Source: Psychrobacillus soli (GTDB lineage: Bacteria; Bacillota; Bacilli; Bacillales_A; Planococcaceae). Taken from it: 64,000 nucleotides of DNA. The position numbers were made by a program, and so were the translations under genes. The stretch covers positions 1-64,000 of the forward strand of contig NZ_VDGG01000003.1 in assembly GCF_006861775.1 (NCBI RefSeq), given 5' to 3'. Shown in pieces: positions 33,038 through 42,569 of the stretch. Position 1 is the first letter of the stretch, and each line of letters starts with the position of its first letter. The notes under the pieces are model-generated. The model did no database searches and was not told the DNA's origin. It saw only the letters and a list, made by a program, of their open reading frames with translations.

Positions 33038-36000
33038 ATGAACAAAAAGAAAAAAAGAATGAGTGTTTTAAGCGTGTCTCTTATTGCATCCATAGTATTA
33101 TCTCCAATGCAGTTTGTACAGGCAGCAGAAGTAGAAAATACAGTTTTTATTAATGAAATCGAATCTAATGATCCAGTGACAGATAACGATTGGATTGAAA
33201 TTATTAATACTGGCAATAGTGATATTGATATCAGTGGATGGTTTGTTACAGATGATAAAGGTTTAGAGCGATTGACAGATAGTGAAGAATGGCGTATTGC
33301 GGATGAGACTGTATTAAAAGCTGGTGAAATACTTGTTATTGAACATAGCGATGCTCTGAATAATCTATCTTTAGGAAAAGATGATACAGCTTCTTTGTAT
33401 GATAGTAGTAATACGTTATTGGATTCTTATACTTATGTAGGTCATGCAGCTGGTACATATTCAAGAGTTCCAGACGGGACAGGAGAATTTGTTGATCAGG
33501 AATCTACTAAAGGTGCGTTAAATATTGTAGAAAAACAAGAATTACCTAATCATAAATTAGTAATTAATGAGATTAATTCTCAGCCGGATGATTGGGTCGA
33601 GTTTATTAATCTAGGAACAGAAGAGATGGATCTTTCTGGATATGAAATTCGGGATAATTCTGATGACCATCGTTGGAAATTTGCAGAGGGAACAAGTCTG
33701 CAAGCAGGAGCATTGTTTGTAGTTGAAGCAAATTCGCTTGGTCAAGTATATGATGATCAGACAGATGCATTTGCTGAAGGTAGTTTCGAGGCAGCAATTG
33801 GTATTGGTGGCGGAGATTCTATTCGTTTATATGACAAGGACGGGAATTTACTTGATGAATATTCCTGGACTGAGCATGCTAGTTATCAAGGTGATGCAGC
33901 ATTAGCGTCTTTCGGAAGATATCCAGATGGGACTGGTTCGTTTGGATTAACGAAAGAAACAAAGGGACTAACAAACGAATGGTATAATCCTCAGATTGTA
34001 ATCAATGAAGTAGAGTCTAACGATGATGAAACAGATTGGGTTGAAATATATAATGTAGGAACAACAACTGTAGATTTATCTGGTTGGTATTTATATGATA
34101 ATGACCCAGTAGGACATGTTGCTGATATAAATCCCGTAGCAGATGGAACAGTTCTTAATCCAGGTGAATTTTATGTTTTTGATGGTAATAAGGATTTTAC
34201 ATTTGGTTTAGGAAAGGCTGACCAAGTTACAATCTTCAATAAAGGTGGTGTGTCCATTGCAGAATATTCGTGGGAAGTACATGCAAATGGTGTATACGCA
34301 CGTATTCCAGATGGAACAGGAGAACTTGTAGAATTTCCCACTTCGACTAAGGGAAAAGCAAATATTGTAACAAATTCTGTTCTATTAAATGAAGTACAGT
34401 CAAATGACCCAAATGATGGACCTGATTGGATCGAACTTGCTAATCCAACAGGAGAAGTTTTAGATATTTCTGGAGTAATAATTAAAGATAGTGATGATAC
34501 ACATCAATATCTTATTCCTAATGGTACAACAATTCCAGCGTATGGATTTTTGGTATTAACAGATGAAATATTTGGTTTTGGACTTGGAAAGAATGATTCT
34601 GTACGTCTGTTTGAAAATGATCGATTAATAGCTAGCGCAACATGGCCAGAGCATACAAATCCTACTTGGGGATTGTATCCAGATGTAAAGGGAACCGAAT
34701 ATAGAAATACAAGAGAAGAAACACCAGGTGCACCGAATAAATTTGAAGATATCCCTGAAATGATTGCATGGCCAGGTAATGGTGAAGTTGTAATTTTTGA
34801 TCAGGAACCGACATTTTTAGAAGATTCTTCAGGGTTGGATTTCTTTAAAGACCAATTATATGCAGTAGATAATGGTACAGGTAAGTTTTGGATTTTAGAC
34901 GTTTCAAAAAATGGAGAGCTAAGCTTTGCAAAAGGTTTTAAAGACGGTAAGCGAGTTCGATTCCAAAAAGATGCAGATGATGCAAAAGCAGCAGGTCCGG
35001 ATGCAGAAGGAATTACAGTAGATGGAAATGGTTTTGTCTATATTGCTTCTGAACGTGATAATAATGTTAAAGGCGTTAACTTTAATATGATTTTGCAAGT
35101 TGATCCACTTAAAGAAGACAATGATTTAATTGCATTACAGCAATGGGATATCACAGATTCATTACCAGTGGTTTCTGCCAATATGGGGATTGAAGCTGTA
35201 GAATGGGTATCAAACGCAAATGTGAATGGTAAACTATATGACCAAAATACGAATACAGTATTTGACGCAACTAATTATCCAAACGCAATTGCAAGTGGTG
35301 TGTTCTTTGTGGCGTTAGAAGATAATGGTCATGTATATGCATATGTTTTAAATAAAGATGGAAGCTCTTTACTAATTGCTGATATTGACGCTAAAATTGG
35401 TGGGGCTATGGCTCTTGACTATGATACGTATGAAAATGTATTGTGGGTTGTTGCGGACAATGGATATAATAATCGTTCAGCAAAAATATCATTCAATGGA
35501 GAGCAAAATCCAGAAATTATTCATATCATTCCTGCAAGTGGTGTGGATGTGAGTGCTAATAATGAAGGATTTGCTATTGCCGAGGCAATTTTTACTAAAG
35601 ATAGTCAAAGACCTGTGTATCGATTTAAAGATGGAGAAAAATCTGGCTCTTTATCTATAGGTTCTATTACATCTGATTATAAAGAAAGTGTAGATGACGA
35701 TAATGTAGAACCAATCACTCCACAAAAATCATATGATTTCAAAAACTATCATACTGACAAACTGGTGATTCACAAGCCAAGCGTATCAATCACTGTAGAT
35801 ATCGCATCTACAATCAATAATGGTGTTGTATTCACAGGAGAATATGCAGAATTCCATGGTGCGGGTTTTGTAGATAAAACAATTACTATTAAACCGAAAA
35901 AAGCCGGTGCTATTATCGACTTTAAAGGAATAGAAGTTCAAAAAGTAGTGATTAGTGGAACAAATGTAAAAGAAATTCGTGGTAGCGAAAAAGTTACTAT

Positions 36001-36046
36001 TGAGTATGATGATGGAGCTAGCGCTGAAAATATTATTTTTAATTAA
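33038..36046 (+). CDS. Large secreted protein: four lamin-tail domains, esterase-like propeller, shared C-terminal domain
   Basis: About 1002 residues. Signal peptide to AQA (about 28-30). Four repeated lamin-tail (LTD) modules follow at about 32-155, 175-305, 325-440 and 450-570, each with VINE-ES-ND--DWIE-, LSGW and RIPDGTGE-like strands. Next is a propeller-like esterase/phytase-like region (about 580-880: DQLYAVDNGTGKFWILDV, AEGITVDGNGFVYIASERDN, GIEAVEWV). The last ~112 residues are a domain also found in the next gene. LTDs occur in bacterial exoenzymes as binding modules. The propeller suggests phosphoester hydrolysis (inference). ATG 33038 is chosen because AAGGAAG lies 10 bases upstream (GTG 33032 possible). 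Confidence 0.8.
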   Translation: MNKKKKRMSVLSVSLIASIVLSPMQFVQAAEVENTVFINEIESNDPVTDNDWIEIINTGNSDIDISGWFVTDDKGLERLTDSEEWRIADETVLKAGEILVIEHSDALNNLSLGKDDTASLYDSSNTLLDSYTYVGHAAGTYSRVPDGTGEFVDQESTKGALNIVEKQELPNHKLVINEINSQPDDWVEFINLGTEEMDLSGYEIRDNSDDHRWKFAEGTSLQAGALFVVEANSLGQVYDDQTDAFAEGSFEAAIGIGGGDSIRLYDKDGNLLDEYSWTEHASYQGDAALASFGRYPDGTGSFGLTKETKGLTNEWYNPQIVINEVESNDDETDWVEIYNVGTTTVDLSGWYLYDNDPVGHVADINPVADGTVLNPGEFYVFDGNKDFTFGLGKADQVTIFNKGGVSIAEYSWEVHANGVYARIPDGTGELVEFPTSTKGKANIVTNSVLLNEVQSNDPNDGPDWIELANPTGEVLDISGVIIKDSDDTHQYLIPNGTTIPAYGFLVLTDEIFGFGLGKNDSVRLFENDRLIASATWPEHTNPTWGLYPDVKGTEYRNTREETPGAPNKFEDIPEMIAWPGNGEVVIFDQEPTFLEDSSGLDFFKDQLYAVDNGTGKFWILDVSKNGELSFAKGFKDGKRVRFQKDADDAKAAGPDAEGITVDGNGFVYIASERDNNVKGVNFNMILQVDPLKEDNDLIALQQWDITDSLPVVSANMGIEAVEWVSNANVNGKLYDQNTNTVFDATNYPNAIASGVFFVALEDNGHVYAYVLNKDGSSLLIADIDAKIGGAMALDYDTYENVLWVVADNGYNNRSAKISFNGEQNPEIIHIIPASGVDVSANNEGFAIAEAIFTKDSQRPVYRFKDGEKSGSLSIGSITSDYKESVDDDNVEPITPQKSYDFKNYHTDKLVIHKPSVSITVDIASTINNGVVFTGEYAEFHGAGFVDKTITIKPKKAGAIIDFKGIEVQKVVISGTNVKEIRGSEKVTIEYDDGASAENIIFN

Positions 36047-36060
36047 AACATATTAAAAGG

Positions 36061-36091
36061 ACAGGAGAATATTTTAAGTTCTCCTGTTTTT
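36061..36091 (+). terminator. Terminator of the LTD exoprotein gene
   Basis: ACAGGAGAA (36061-36069) pairs with TTCTCCTGT (36079-36087), followed by TTTT. Confidence 0.85.
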
Positions 36092-36107
36092 GGGGGAATA
36101 AAACACC

Positions 36108-36193
36108 CAGTGCTAAACAAACAGTGCTAAACAAACAGTGCCGATAATATTACGATTGAAAAATTAAATGCAAATGGTGATGTAATACTATAA
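36108..36193 (+). pseudogene. 14-bp tandem repeat and orphan C-terminal fragment of an exoprotein gene
   Basis: CAGTGCTAAACAAA occurs twice in tandem (36108-36121, 36122-36135), followed by CAGTGC. From 36137 the frame reads SADNITIEKLNANGDVIL and stops at 36193. This resembles the C-terminal end of the neighbouring exoproteins (GASAENIIFN, GASPANIEFVDGEGN). It has its own terminator downstream. It looks like the 3' scar of a deleted paralogue. Confidence 0.45.
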
Positions 36194-36202
36194 CAATTTT
36201 TG

Positions 36203-36235
36203 CGAAACCTTCTTCACTTGTTGTAGAAGGTTTCG
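36203..36235 (+). terminator. Terminator after the orphan fragment
   Basis: CGAAACCTTCT pairs perfectly with AGAAGGTTTCG (36203-36235). It is probably the original terminator of the deleted gene. Confidence 0.65.
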
Positions 36236-36286
36236 CCATCTTAATAATGAACAAAGAATCCCTAACAAAAAAGGAGAATTGTTTAG

Positions 36287-39200
36287 ATGAGTAAATGGAA
36301 TTGGAAGAAGCCAATTAATGCCGTATTATCTGTTATCTTAGTAGCAAGTCTGTTCATCCCAGCTCTACCAACAACAGTAGTAGCGGAAACAACTAAAACT
36401 GTAGAAACGTTTGATAATTTAACGAATACTACAAATTCTTATGTAACTGAAAATTTTGTTGGTATCAATAGTATTATTTGGAACTATGCAGATAGTCGAG
36501 GTGGGCTTGATGCCTATACTATTGATGGAAAAGGATTAATGCTTAGAAATGCTTCCTATATTGAATCGAATACGATACAAGATGGTATTAGTAAAATTTC
36601 TGTAGATTATAAAACGGCATATACAAGTGCGGGAGAAAGACAAATTGAAGTATTTATTAATGGTGAGTCTAAAGGTGTTTCCCCAGCCGTTAATACAGAT
36701 AATACTGCAACTCAAACATTTGAACTAGAAAACATCAACATCGCTGGACCGTTTACAATTAAAATAGTGGGTAAGTCAAGTCCAACGGGGAGACAAATTA
36801 CCATTGACAACATAACTTGGACAAATTATGAGGCTTCTGAACCTGTTGTTGAAACTCAGGTGAAAGAAGTAAAAGCAACTCCTACTTCTAGTACTGTTGA
36901 AGCTGGCACTAAAGTTGAATTGTCAACTGCAACAACTGGAGATACAGCTATTTTTTACACAACTAATGGAGTTGAACCTACGACAGCAGACAATGAATAC
37001 ACAGCACCAATTACAATTATTGAAGATACAACTATTAAGGCAATTGCAGTAGATAATGATATCACTAGAAATTTAGATAATAGTGACATTGCTACATTTA
37101 CTTACACAATTCAAGCGCCACTAACAACTATTTCTATTGCTGAAGCTCGTGAAATAGAAAAAAAGGGTCAAGAAGTCATGGTAACGGGGACAGTGACTGC
37201 ATTATTAGATACAGCAACAGCTCACATCCAAGATAGCACTGGGGCTATTGCGATTTATCCAGCGTCAAGCCTTTCTGCGAATGTTGGAGATATAGTTACT
37301 GTTAAAGGAACGGTAGCTGAATACAGTGGTCTAATACAATTAACGAATATCACATTAGTGGGTGAACCAACTGCATCCACACTTCCTGCACCACTTGAAG
37401 TGACAAGTGCAGGTGTTATAGAAGAAAATGAATCAAAGTTAGTCACACTCAAAAATGTTTCAATTACTGGAGCGGGTCGCGATTTTACTGGAACGGATGC
37501 TGATGGTAAATTTGCTATCTATGATAAAACAGAAGATTCAGGATTAGTTGCCGGAGTAACTTATGGTGAAATTACAGGGATTGTTGGACAATACGGTACG
37601 GTCCATCAAATTCTTCCTATTTCAGTGGTTGAAGATACTACAAAAGTTCAAAATGTTCAAGCTTCTAAATCTGGCGGTGTAACAGCGGGAACAAGTGTTA
37701 CACTTTCAACAATTACACAAGGTGCAACTATCCACTATACAATGGACGGGTCAACACCAACAACGTCTAGCGCGGTCTATACTAGCGGGATTACAATAAA
37801 TGAACCAATGACAATAAAAGCAACTGCCGTAAAAGAAGGTTTAACCGACAGTGCAATTGCAACCTTTACGTATGAAATTATTAATACTGATGGCGCAACG
37901 ATCAGCGGCATCCAAGGAGCAAATCATACTTCGTCATATCTTGGCTTAACTGTAAATGAAGTTGAAGGAGTGGTTACTTACGTAATTAATACTTCAAACT
38001 TCATTATGCAAGAGGCTAATAATTCAACTTATGACAATGTAAAATCGAATGCTATCAAAGTAAACAAATCATCTCATGGGGTAAATGTAGGTGATAAAGT
38101 AAAAGTAACTGGTGTTGTGGGAGAAACTGGTGGTAATTCAAGATTAACTGATACAAGCATTGCGGCAACATCTATCATGAAAGACGGTACAGCAGAATTA
38201 CCAGCACCACTAGTGATTGGCGAAGACATTACGCCACCGAACAAAATCATCGACAACGATGGCTTTGCTATATTTGACCCAGCTGAAGATGGAATCGATT
38301 TCTGGGAATCAATCGAGTATATGAACGTATCATTCCCGGATGCGAGAATAGTTGGACCACCATATAGTAATGATGTGCCAATCGTTGTCCCAAGCACAAC
38401 AAACAACACATTTAATGTCAATGGCGGTTTAAATATCGCAGCAGATGATTATAATCCAGAAAAAATTATGCTTGAAGGCGTGTCGGATAAAGACTATGAA
38501 TCTGGTGACCGCTTTGACGCAAATCTGATTGGGTTTGTAGAAAACTTTACAGATGGTTACCGATTAAACACGAATAATGTTTTCCCAACAGTAACAAAAG
38601 CAAACAATCTTCAAGAGGTGACACATATTACAGAAGCAGCCGATAAATTAACAGTAGCAGCATATAATATTGAAAACTTCTCAAATAACAAAGATAACAC
38701 AAAAGATGAAAAAGTAGCGAAAATTGCAGGGACGTTTGTTCAGAATATGAAATCACCAGATATTATTACTTTAGTAGAAGTGCAAGATAATGATGGTCAA
38801 ACAGATTCTGGTAATGCGGATGCATCCGAAAGTTACTTACGTTTAATTAACGCAATAGAAGCTGCTGATGGTCCATCTTATGATTGGGTAGATGTAACTC
38901 CAGTTGATAATACAGTTGGTGGTGCACCAGGTGGTAATATTCGTATAGGTTATTTATATAATCCACAACGAGTATCACTAGTAACTGGAGCAAAAGGAAC
39001 TGGCACGGATGCTAACTCTTGGACAAATGCGGGTAATTTAGCGCTGAATCCAGGTTTCATTGATCCAACTAAGTTCAATGATACACGTAAACCACTTGCG
39101 GCTGAATTTGAATTCCAAGGTGAACGAGTAGTCGTGATCGGTGCTCACTTAAATTCAAAAGGTGGGGATGGATCTTTATGGGGCCCAACTCAACCACCAG

Positions 39201-40948
39201 TATTAGGGTCAGTTCCAGAACGTCTTGGTCTAGCTCAAGCAATTAACGACTTTATCGACGAAGGGCTTGCAAAAAATCCTGATTTGAATATTGTGGTTGC
39301 TGGAGACATGAACGACTTTGAATTCACACCTGCACTTGAAACGCTTAAAGGCGGAGTATTAACAAATATGGTTGATAAAGTTCCAGTTGAAGATCGTTTC
39401 TCTTACTTCTTCCAAGGGAACAACCAAGTACTTGACCATATTTTAGTATCTAATAATTTAGTAAATGCTACAGTTGCCGATATGATTCATATCAATGCAA
39501 ACTTTACGGATGCACAAGGTCGCGCATCTGACCATGACCCAGTGTTAGTGCAAATTGATCTAGCGGCTGCAGAAGATGTAGTAACACCAATCACAGCTCA
39601 GAAACTATATGATTTCAAAAACCTTAAAACGAACAAACTAACAATTACGAAGCCAAGTATTTCACTTACACTTGGTGAAAATACTACGATTACAAATGGT
39701 GTTTTATTCACAGGGGATTATGCAGAATTCCACGGTGATGGATTTGCAGATCAAACAGTAACAATCAAACCGAATAAAGCTGGTGCGATTATTGATTTCA
39801 AAGGAACTATTATTGAAAAAATAATTATTGATGGTACTAATGTAAAACAAATTCGTGCTCTTCCAGATAATGTTGAAATTGAATACAAGAACGGAGCATC
39901 ACCAGCAAACATTGAATTCGTAGACGGAGAAGGGAACCTCATTACTGAGGTTCCTTCTTTTCCTAATGACAACAATGCACCAGTTATTAAAAAAGCAATT
40001 CCTAATGCAACGGTGATTGGAGGGGAAAAGGTATCGGTTTTATTAACAGACTACTTCTCTGATTCTGATAATGATAAACTCATATTTACTTCTACAAAAG
40101 GGATTATTGAAGGAGCTACATTAACGTTAACCCTTGAAGTTGGAAGCCATATTGTTGGGGTTACTGCAACTGACGGTGATAAATCTATTACTACAAGCTT
40201 TATAGTTACAGTGGGTTCAGTAGAAGAGTCACCACTTGAAACATATTACCGAGGTGCAATTGGTAAAGAGGGACAAGTATTAAAAGCCGCACTTCATGAA
40301 ATTATTGATGATCATACCGAGTTAACTTACGCTCAAGTATGGGAAGCTTTAAGAGAGACGGATGAAGATCCAAACAATAACAATAATGTGATTTTATTTT
40401 ATTCAGGAGTTTCACGTTCTAAAAATAGCAATGGCGGAAATTCCGGACAATGGAATCGCGAACATACATGGGCGAAATCACACGGTGACTTCGGGACAAG
40501 TAAAGGACCAGGAACCGATATTCATCATCTAAGAGCTACAGATGTACAAGTAAATGGTTTGAGAGGGAATTTAGATTTTGATAACGGTGGGAGTCCAGTT
40601 AATGGATGTAACGGATGTTTTAAAACAGCAACTTCATTTGAACCACCCGATCGTGTAAAAGGCGATGTTGCAAGAATTCTCTTCTACATGGCTACTCGCT
40701 ACGAACCGGGTGATAAAGTGGATTTAGAGCTAAACGAAAAGCTTAATAATGGAAAAGATCCTTACCATGGAAAACTTTCAGTGCTTTTACAATGGCATCT
40801 CGAAGATCCAGTTGATGAAGTGGAACGTAAGCGAAACAATATTATCCAACAATGGCAAGGCAATCGTAATCCATTCATCGACCATCCAGAGTGGGTCAAC
40901 CTAATCTGGAAACAACCAGGATCAGCTAGTGTTCAAAAAGTATCTTAA
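36287..40948 (+). CDS. Giant secreted nuclease: exo/endonuclease/phosphatase domain plus endonuclease I domain
   Basis: 1553 residues. A signal peptide (about 1-32) and an N-terminal beta-sandwich (about 40-185) come first. Two chitobiase-like Fn3 modules (about 195-280 and 460-540: YTTNGVEPTTADNEY, YTMDGSTPTTSSAVY) alternate with OB-fold-like nucleic-acid-binding segments. The EEP nuclease domain (about 785-1085) has VAAYNIENF, LVEVQDNDG, GAHLNSKGGDG, VAGDMNDFEF and SDHDPVLVQI, so catalytic Asn, Glu, His and Asp are all visible. The shared C-terminal-type domain (about 1100-1215), an Ig-like domain (about 1226-1310) and an endonuclease I domain (about 1311-1545, QWNREHTWAKSHGDF) follow. It should degrade extracellular DNA. 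AAGGAG lies 9 bases before ATG 36287. Confidence 0.9.
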   Translation: MSKWNWKKPINAVLSVILVASLFIPALPTTVVAETTKTVETFDNLTNTTNSYVTENFVGINSIIWNYADSRGGLDAYTIDGKGLMLRNASYIESNTIQDGISKISVDYKTAYTSAGERQIEVFINGESKGVSPAVNTDNTATQTFELENINIAGPFTIKIVGKSSPTGRQITIDNITWTNYEASEPVVETQVKEVKATPTSSTVEAGTKVELSTATTGDTAIFYTTNGVEPTTADNEYTAPITIIEDTTIKAIAVDNDITRNLDNSDIATFTYTIQAPLTTISIAEAREIEKKGQEVMVTGTVTALLDTATAHIQDSTGAIAIYPASSLSANVGDIVTVKGTVAEYSGLIQLTNITLVGEPTASTLPAPLEVTSAGVIEENESKLVTLKNVSITGAGRDFTGTDADGKFAIYDKTEDSGLVAGVTYGEITGIVGQYGTVHQILPISVVEDTTKVQNVQASKSGGVTAGTSVTLSTITQGATIHYTMDGSTPTTSSAVYTSGITINEPMTIKATAVKEGLTDSAIATFTYEIINTDGATISGIQGANHTSSYLGLTVNEVEGVVTYVINTSNFIMQEANNSTYDNVKSNAIKVNKSSHGVNVGDKVKVTGVVGETGGNSRLTDTSIAATSIMKDGTAELPAPLVIGEDITPPNKIIDNDGFAIFDPAEDGIDFWESIEYMNVSFPDARIVGPPYSNDVPIVVPSTTNNTFNVNGGLNIAADDYNPEKIMLEGVSDKDYESGDRFDANLIGFVENFTDGYRLNTNNVFPTVTKANNLQEVTHITEAADKLTVAAYNIENFSNNKDNTKDEKVAKIAGTFVQNMKSPDIITLVEVQDNDGQTDSGNADASESYLRLINAIEAADGPSYDWVDVTPVDNTVGGAPGGNIRIGYLYNPQRVSLVTGAKGTGTDANSWTNAGNLALNPGFIDPTKFNDTRKPLAAEFEFQGERVVVIGAHLNSKGGDGSLWGPTQPPVLGSVPERLGLAQAINDFIDEGLAKNPDLNIVVAGDMNDFEFTPALETLKGGVLTNMVDKVPVEDRFSYFFQGNNQVLDHILVSNNLVNATVADMIHINANFTDAQGRASDHDPVLVQIDLAAAEDVVTPITAQKLYDFKNLKTNKLTITKPSISLTLGENTTITNGVLFTGDYAEFHGDGFADQTVTIKPNKAGAIIDFKGTIIEKIIIDGTNVKQIRALPDNVEIEYKNGASPANIEFVDGEGNLITEVPSFPNDNNAPVIKKAIPNATVIGGEKVSVLLTDYFSDSDNDKLIFTSTKGIIEGATLTLTLEVGSHIVGVTATDGDKSITTSFIVTVGSVEESPLETYYRGAIGKEGQVLKAALHEIIDDHTELTYAQVWEALRETDEDPNNNNNVILFYSGVSRSKNSNGGNSGQWNREHTWAKSHGDFGTSKGPGTDIHHLRATDVQVNGLRGNLDFDNGGSPVNGCNGCFKTATSFEPPDRVKGDVARILFYMATRYEPGDKVDLELNEKLNNGKDPYHGKLSVLLQWHLEDPVDEVERKRNNIIQQWQGNRNPFIDHPEWVNLIWKQPGSASVQKVS

Positions 40949-40960
40949 TGTTTCAGAAGT

Positions 40961-40985
40961 ATTACGGGTGCCTGGCACCCGTAAT
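40961..40985. repeat. GGTGCCTGGCACC palindromic repeat, copy 2
   Basis: ATTACGGGTGCC and GGCACCCGTAAT form a perfect palindrome just after the nuclease gene. Confidence 0.8.
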
Positions 40986-40999
40986 ATAAATGTAATATA

Positions 41000-41047
41000 G
41001 GGGTTGCTCCAAAGTCGGTAAAAGTCGACTTTGGAGCAACCCCTTTT
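41000..41047 (+). terminator. Strong terminator after the nuclease gene
   Basis: An 18-bp perfect stem starts GGGGTTGCTCCAAAGTCG (41000-41017) and ends in AACCCC at 41044, followed by TTTT. The 9-nt loop is GTAAAAGT-like. Confidence 0.9.
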
Positions 41048-41068
41048 GCTATACTAAAAAGTTGGGAT

Positions 41069-41095
41069 ATTACAGGTGCTAGTCACCCGTAATAA
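41069..41095. repeat. Degenerate GGTGCC repeat, copy 3
   Basis: ATTACAGGTGCTAGTCACCCGTAAT is a mutated copy of the palindrome at 40961-40985, sitting directly upstream of the deaminase gene. Confidence 0.6.
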
Positions 41096-41143
41096 TATAA
41101 TTGGAAGTTATGCTATTATATTTTCAAAGAGAGGGGTTTGATC

Positions 41144-41602
41144 ATGGATAAGTTTATGAAGCAAGCGGTTGAATTGGCTATTGAAAATGTACGGAATGGG
41201 GGACAACCTTTTGGTGCAGTTCTTGTAAAGAATGGGGAAGTGATTGGTGAGGGTGTTAATGAGCTACACATTAAACATGATATTAGTGGGCACGCTGAGT
41301 TATTGGCTATTCGTCGTGCACAGGAACAATTACAAACGAATGATTTATCTGGCACTGCGATGTATGCTAGTGGATTTCCATGTCCGATGTGTTTTGCTGC
41401 GATGAATTTTGCTGGAGTAGAGAAGGTTTTTTATTGTGCAAGTCTTGAAGAGGCAAAAAATGTTGGTCTGGGAAAGTCTGCGTTGATATATGAAGATTTA
41501 CAAAAGCAACCAGAAGAGAGAGAGTTGCCGATGGTTTCTATGGAGCTTGAAGAAGAAATGGTGAATCCAATGAAGTTATGGAAAGGGTTTAGCAAGCAAT
41601 AA
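41144..41602 (+). CDS. Nucleoside/guanine deaminase (CDA family)
   Basis: 152 residues from ATG 41144 (AGAGAGGGG upstream). Zinc and catalytic motifs are HAE in SGHAELLAIRRA and PCPMC in GFPCPMCFAAM, as in guanine deaminase and tRNA-adenosine-deaminase-like enzymes. The C-terminal ...NPMKLWKGF is like GuaD, which turns guanine into xanthine. Its place behind extracellular nuclease and nucleotidase genes fits base salvage. Exact substrate is not decidable from sequence. Confidence 0.8.
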   Translation: MDKFMKQAVELAIENVRNGGQPFGAVLVKNGEVIGEGVNELHIKHDISGHAELLAIRRAQEQLQTNDLSGTAMYASGFPCPMCFAAMNFAGVEKVFYCASLEEAKNVGLGKSALIYEDLQKQPEERELPMVSMELEEEMVNPMKLWKGFSKQ

Positions 41603-41626
41603 ATAATAGAAAAGGGGGATGAAAAA

Positions 41627-42520
41627 ATGAAAAAAGCACTTGTAATAGGAGGCACAAGATTTTTCGGAGTGCATTTAGTAGAAACATTGTTAGCAGAAGG
41701 CTTCGATGTAACGATTGCGACAAGGGGCAAAACGCAAGATCCGTTTTCAACTAGAGTCAATCGTATAATCGTAGATCGATTGAATTTTGCAGAGCTTAAA
41801 GAGCGATGTGGAAATGAAACTTGGGATATTATTTTCGACCAAATTTGTTATTCATCACAGGAAGCACTAGAAGCTATTGAAGTGTTCCGGGACAAAACGA
41901 AGAAATATGTGTTCACTTCTTCTAAATCCGTCTATGGTGAAGGACATGGGGAAGTAGGATTTGTCGAGGCAGATTTTAATCCTTACGACTACAACATTAT
42001 TCCAGGACAAAAAGAAGACTTCACATACGATGAAGGAAAACGACAAGCGGAAGCGGTATTTTTTCAAAAAGCGTCATTTCCTGTAGTAGCAGTGAGATTT
42101 CCAATCGTTTTGGGACTGAACGACTATACGAAAAGACTCCATTTTCATATTGAGAAAATAGTGAATCATGAAGAGATACATCTGATAAATCCAGATGCAT
42201 CTATTGATTTTATCTCGGAAGAAGAAGCAGGGGAGTTTCTAGCTTGGATTGGTAGTTCAGCGTTCTCTGGACCAATTAATGCATTGTCTAACGGAAAAGT
42301 GAAATTAAGCGAAATGATTACTACTATAGAAGAAAAAACAAAAATTTCTGCGATTATTTCTTCTATACCAGATGAAACGAACGCTTCACCTTTTAATATT
42401 TCCGAGTCTTGGTTAATAAACAATGAAAAAGCTAGAAATTTAGGTTTCCAATTTATAGACTTAAATGAGTGGCTGCCAGTACTCATTGGAGATATATTGG
42501 AGTCTAACAAGGAAAGATAA
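41627..42520 (+). CDS. NAD-dependent epimerase/dehydratase family protein
   Basis: 297 residues, extended SDR fold. N-terminal cofactor motif VIGGTRFFGVHLVE, the active-site region FTSSKSVYGEG, and RFPIVLGLNDYTKRLHFHIEK. The usual YxxxK pair is shifted to YDEGKRQAE (Tyr/Lys about 135-139), as in the subgroup of isoflavone-reductase-like or RNA-binding CSP41-type epimerases. GGGGGATG lies before the ATG. Substrate unknown. It lies 25 bp behind the deaminase and is likely co-transcribed. Confidence 0.8.
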   Translation: MKKALVIGGTRFFGVHLVETLLAEGFDVTIATRGKTQDPFSTRVNRIIVDRLNFAELKERCGNETWDIIFDQICYSSQEALEAIEVFRDKTKKYVFTSSKSVYGEGHGEVGFVEADFNPYDYNIIPGQKEDFTYDEGKRQAEAVFFQKASFPVVAVRFPIVLGLNDYTKRLHFHIEKIVNHEEIHLINPDASIDFISEEEAGEFLAWIGSSAFSGPINALSNGKVKLSEMITTIEEKTKISAIISSIPDETNASPFNISESWLINNEKARNLGFQFIDLNEWLPVLIGDILESNKER

Positions 42521-42533
42521 ATAAAATACTGTG

Positions 42534-42569
42534 AAATCCCCATCAAGCAATACTTGAATCGGGGATTTT
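42534..42569 (+). terminator. Terminator of the deaminase/epimerase pair
   Basis: AAATCCCC(A)TCAAG pairs with CTTGA(ATC)GGGGATTTT. A T-rich end follows. Confidence 0.8.

Noticed and set aside
37255-39975. Minus-strand open frames inside the giant nuclease gene
   Set aside because: Shadows caused by codon bias. No ribosome sites or plausible proteins.
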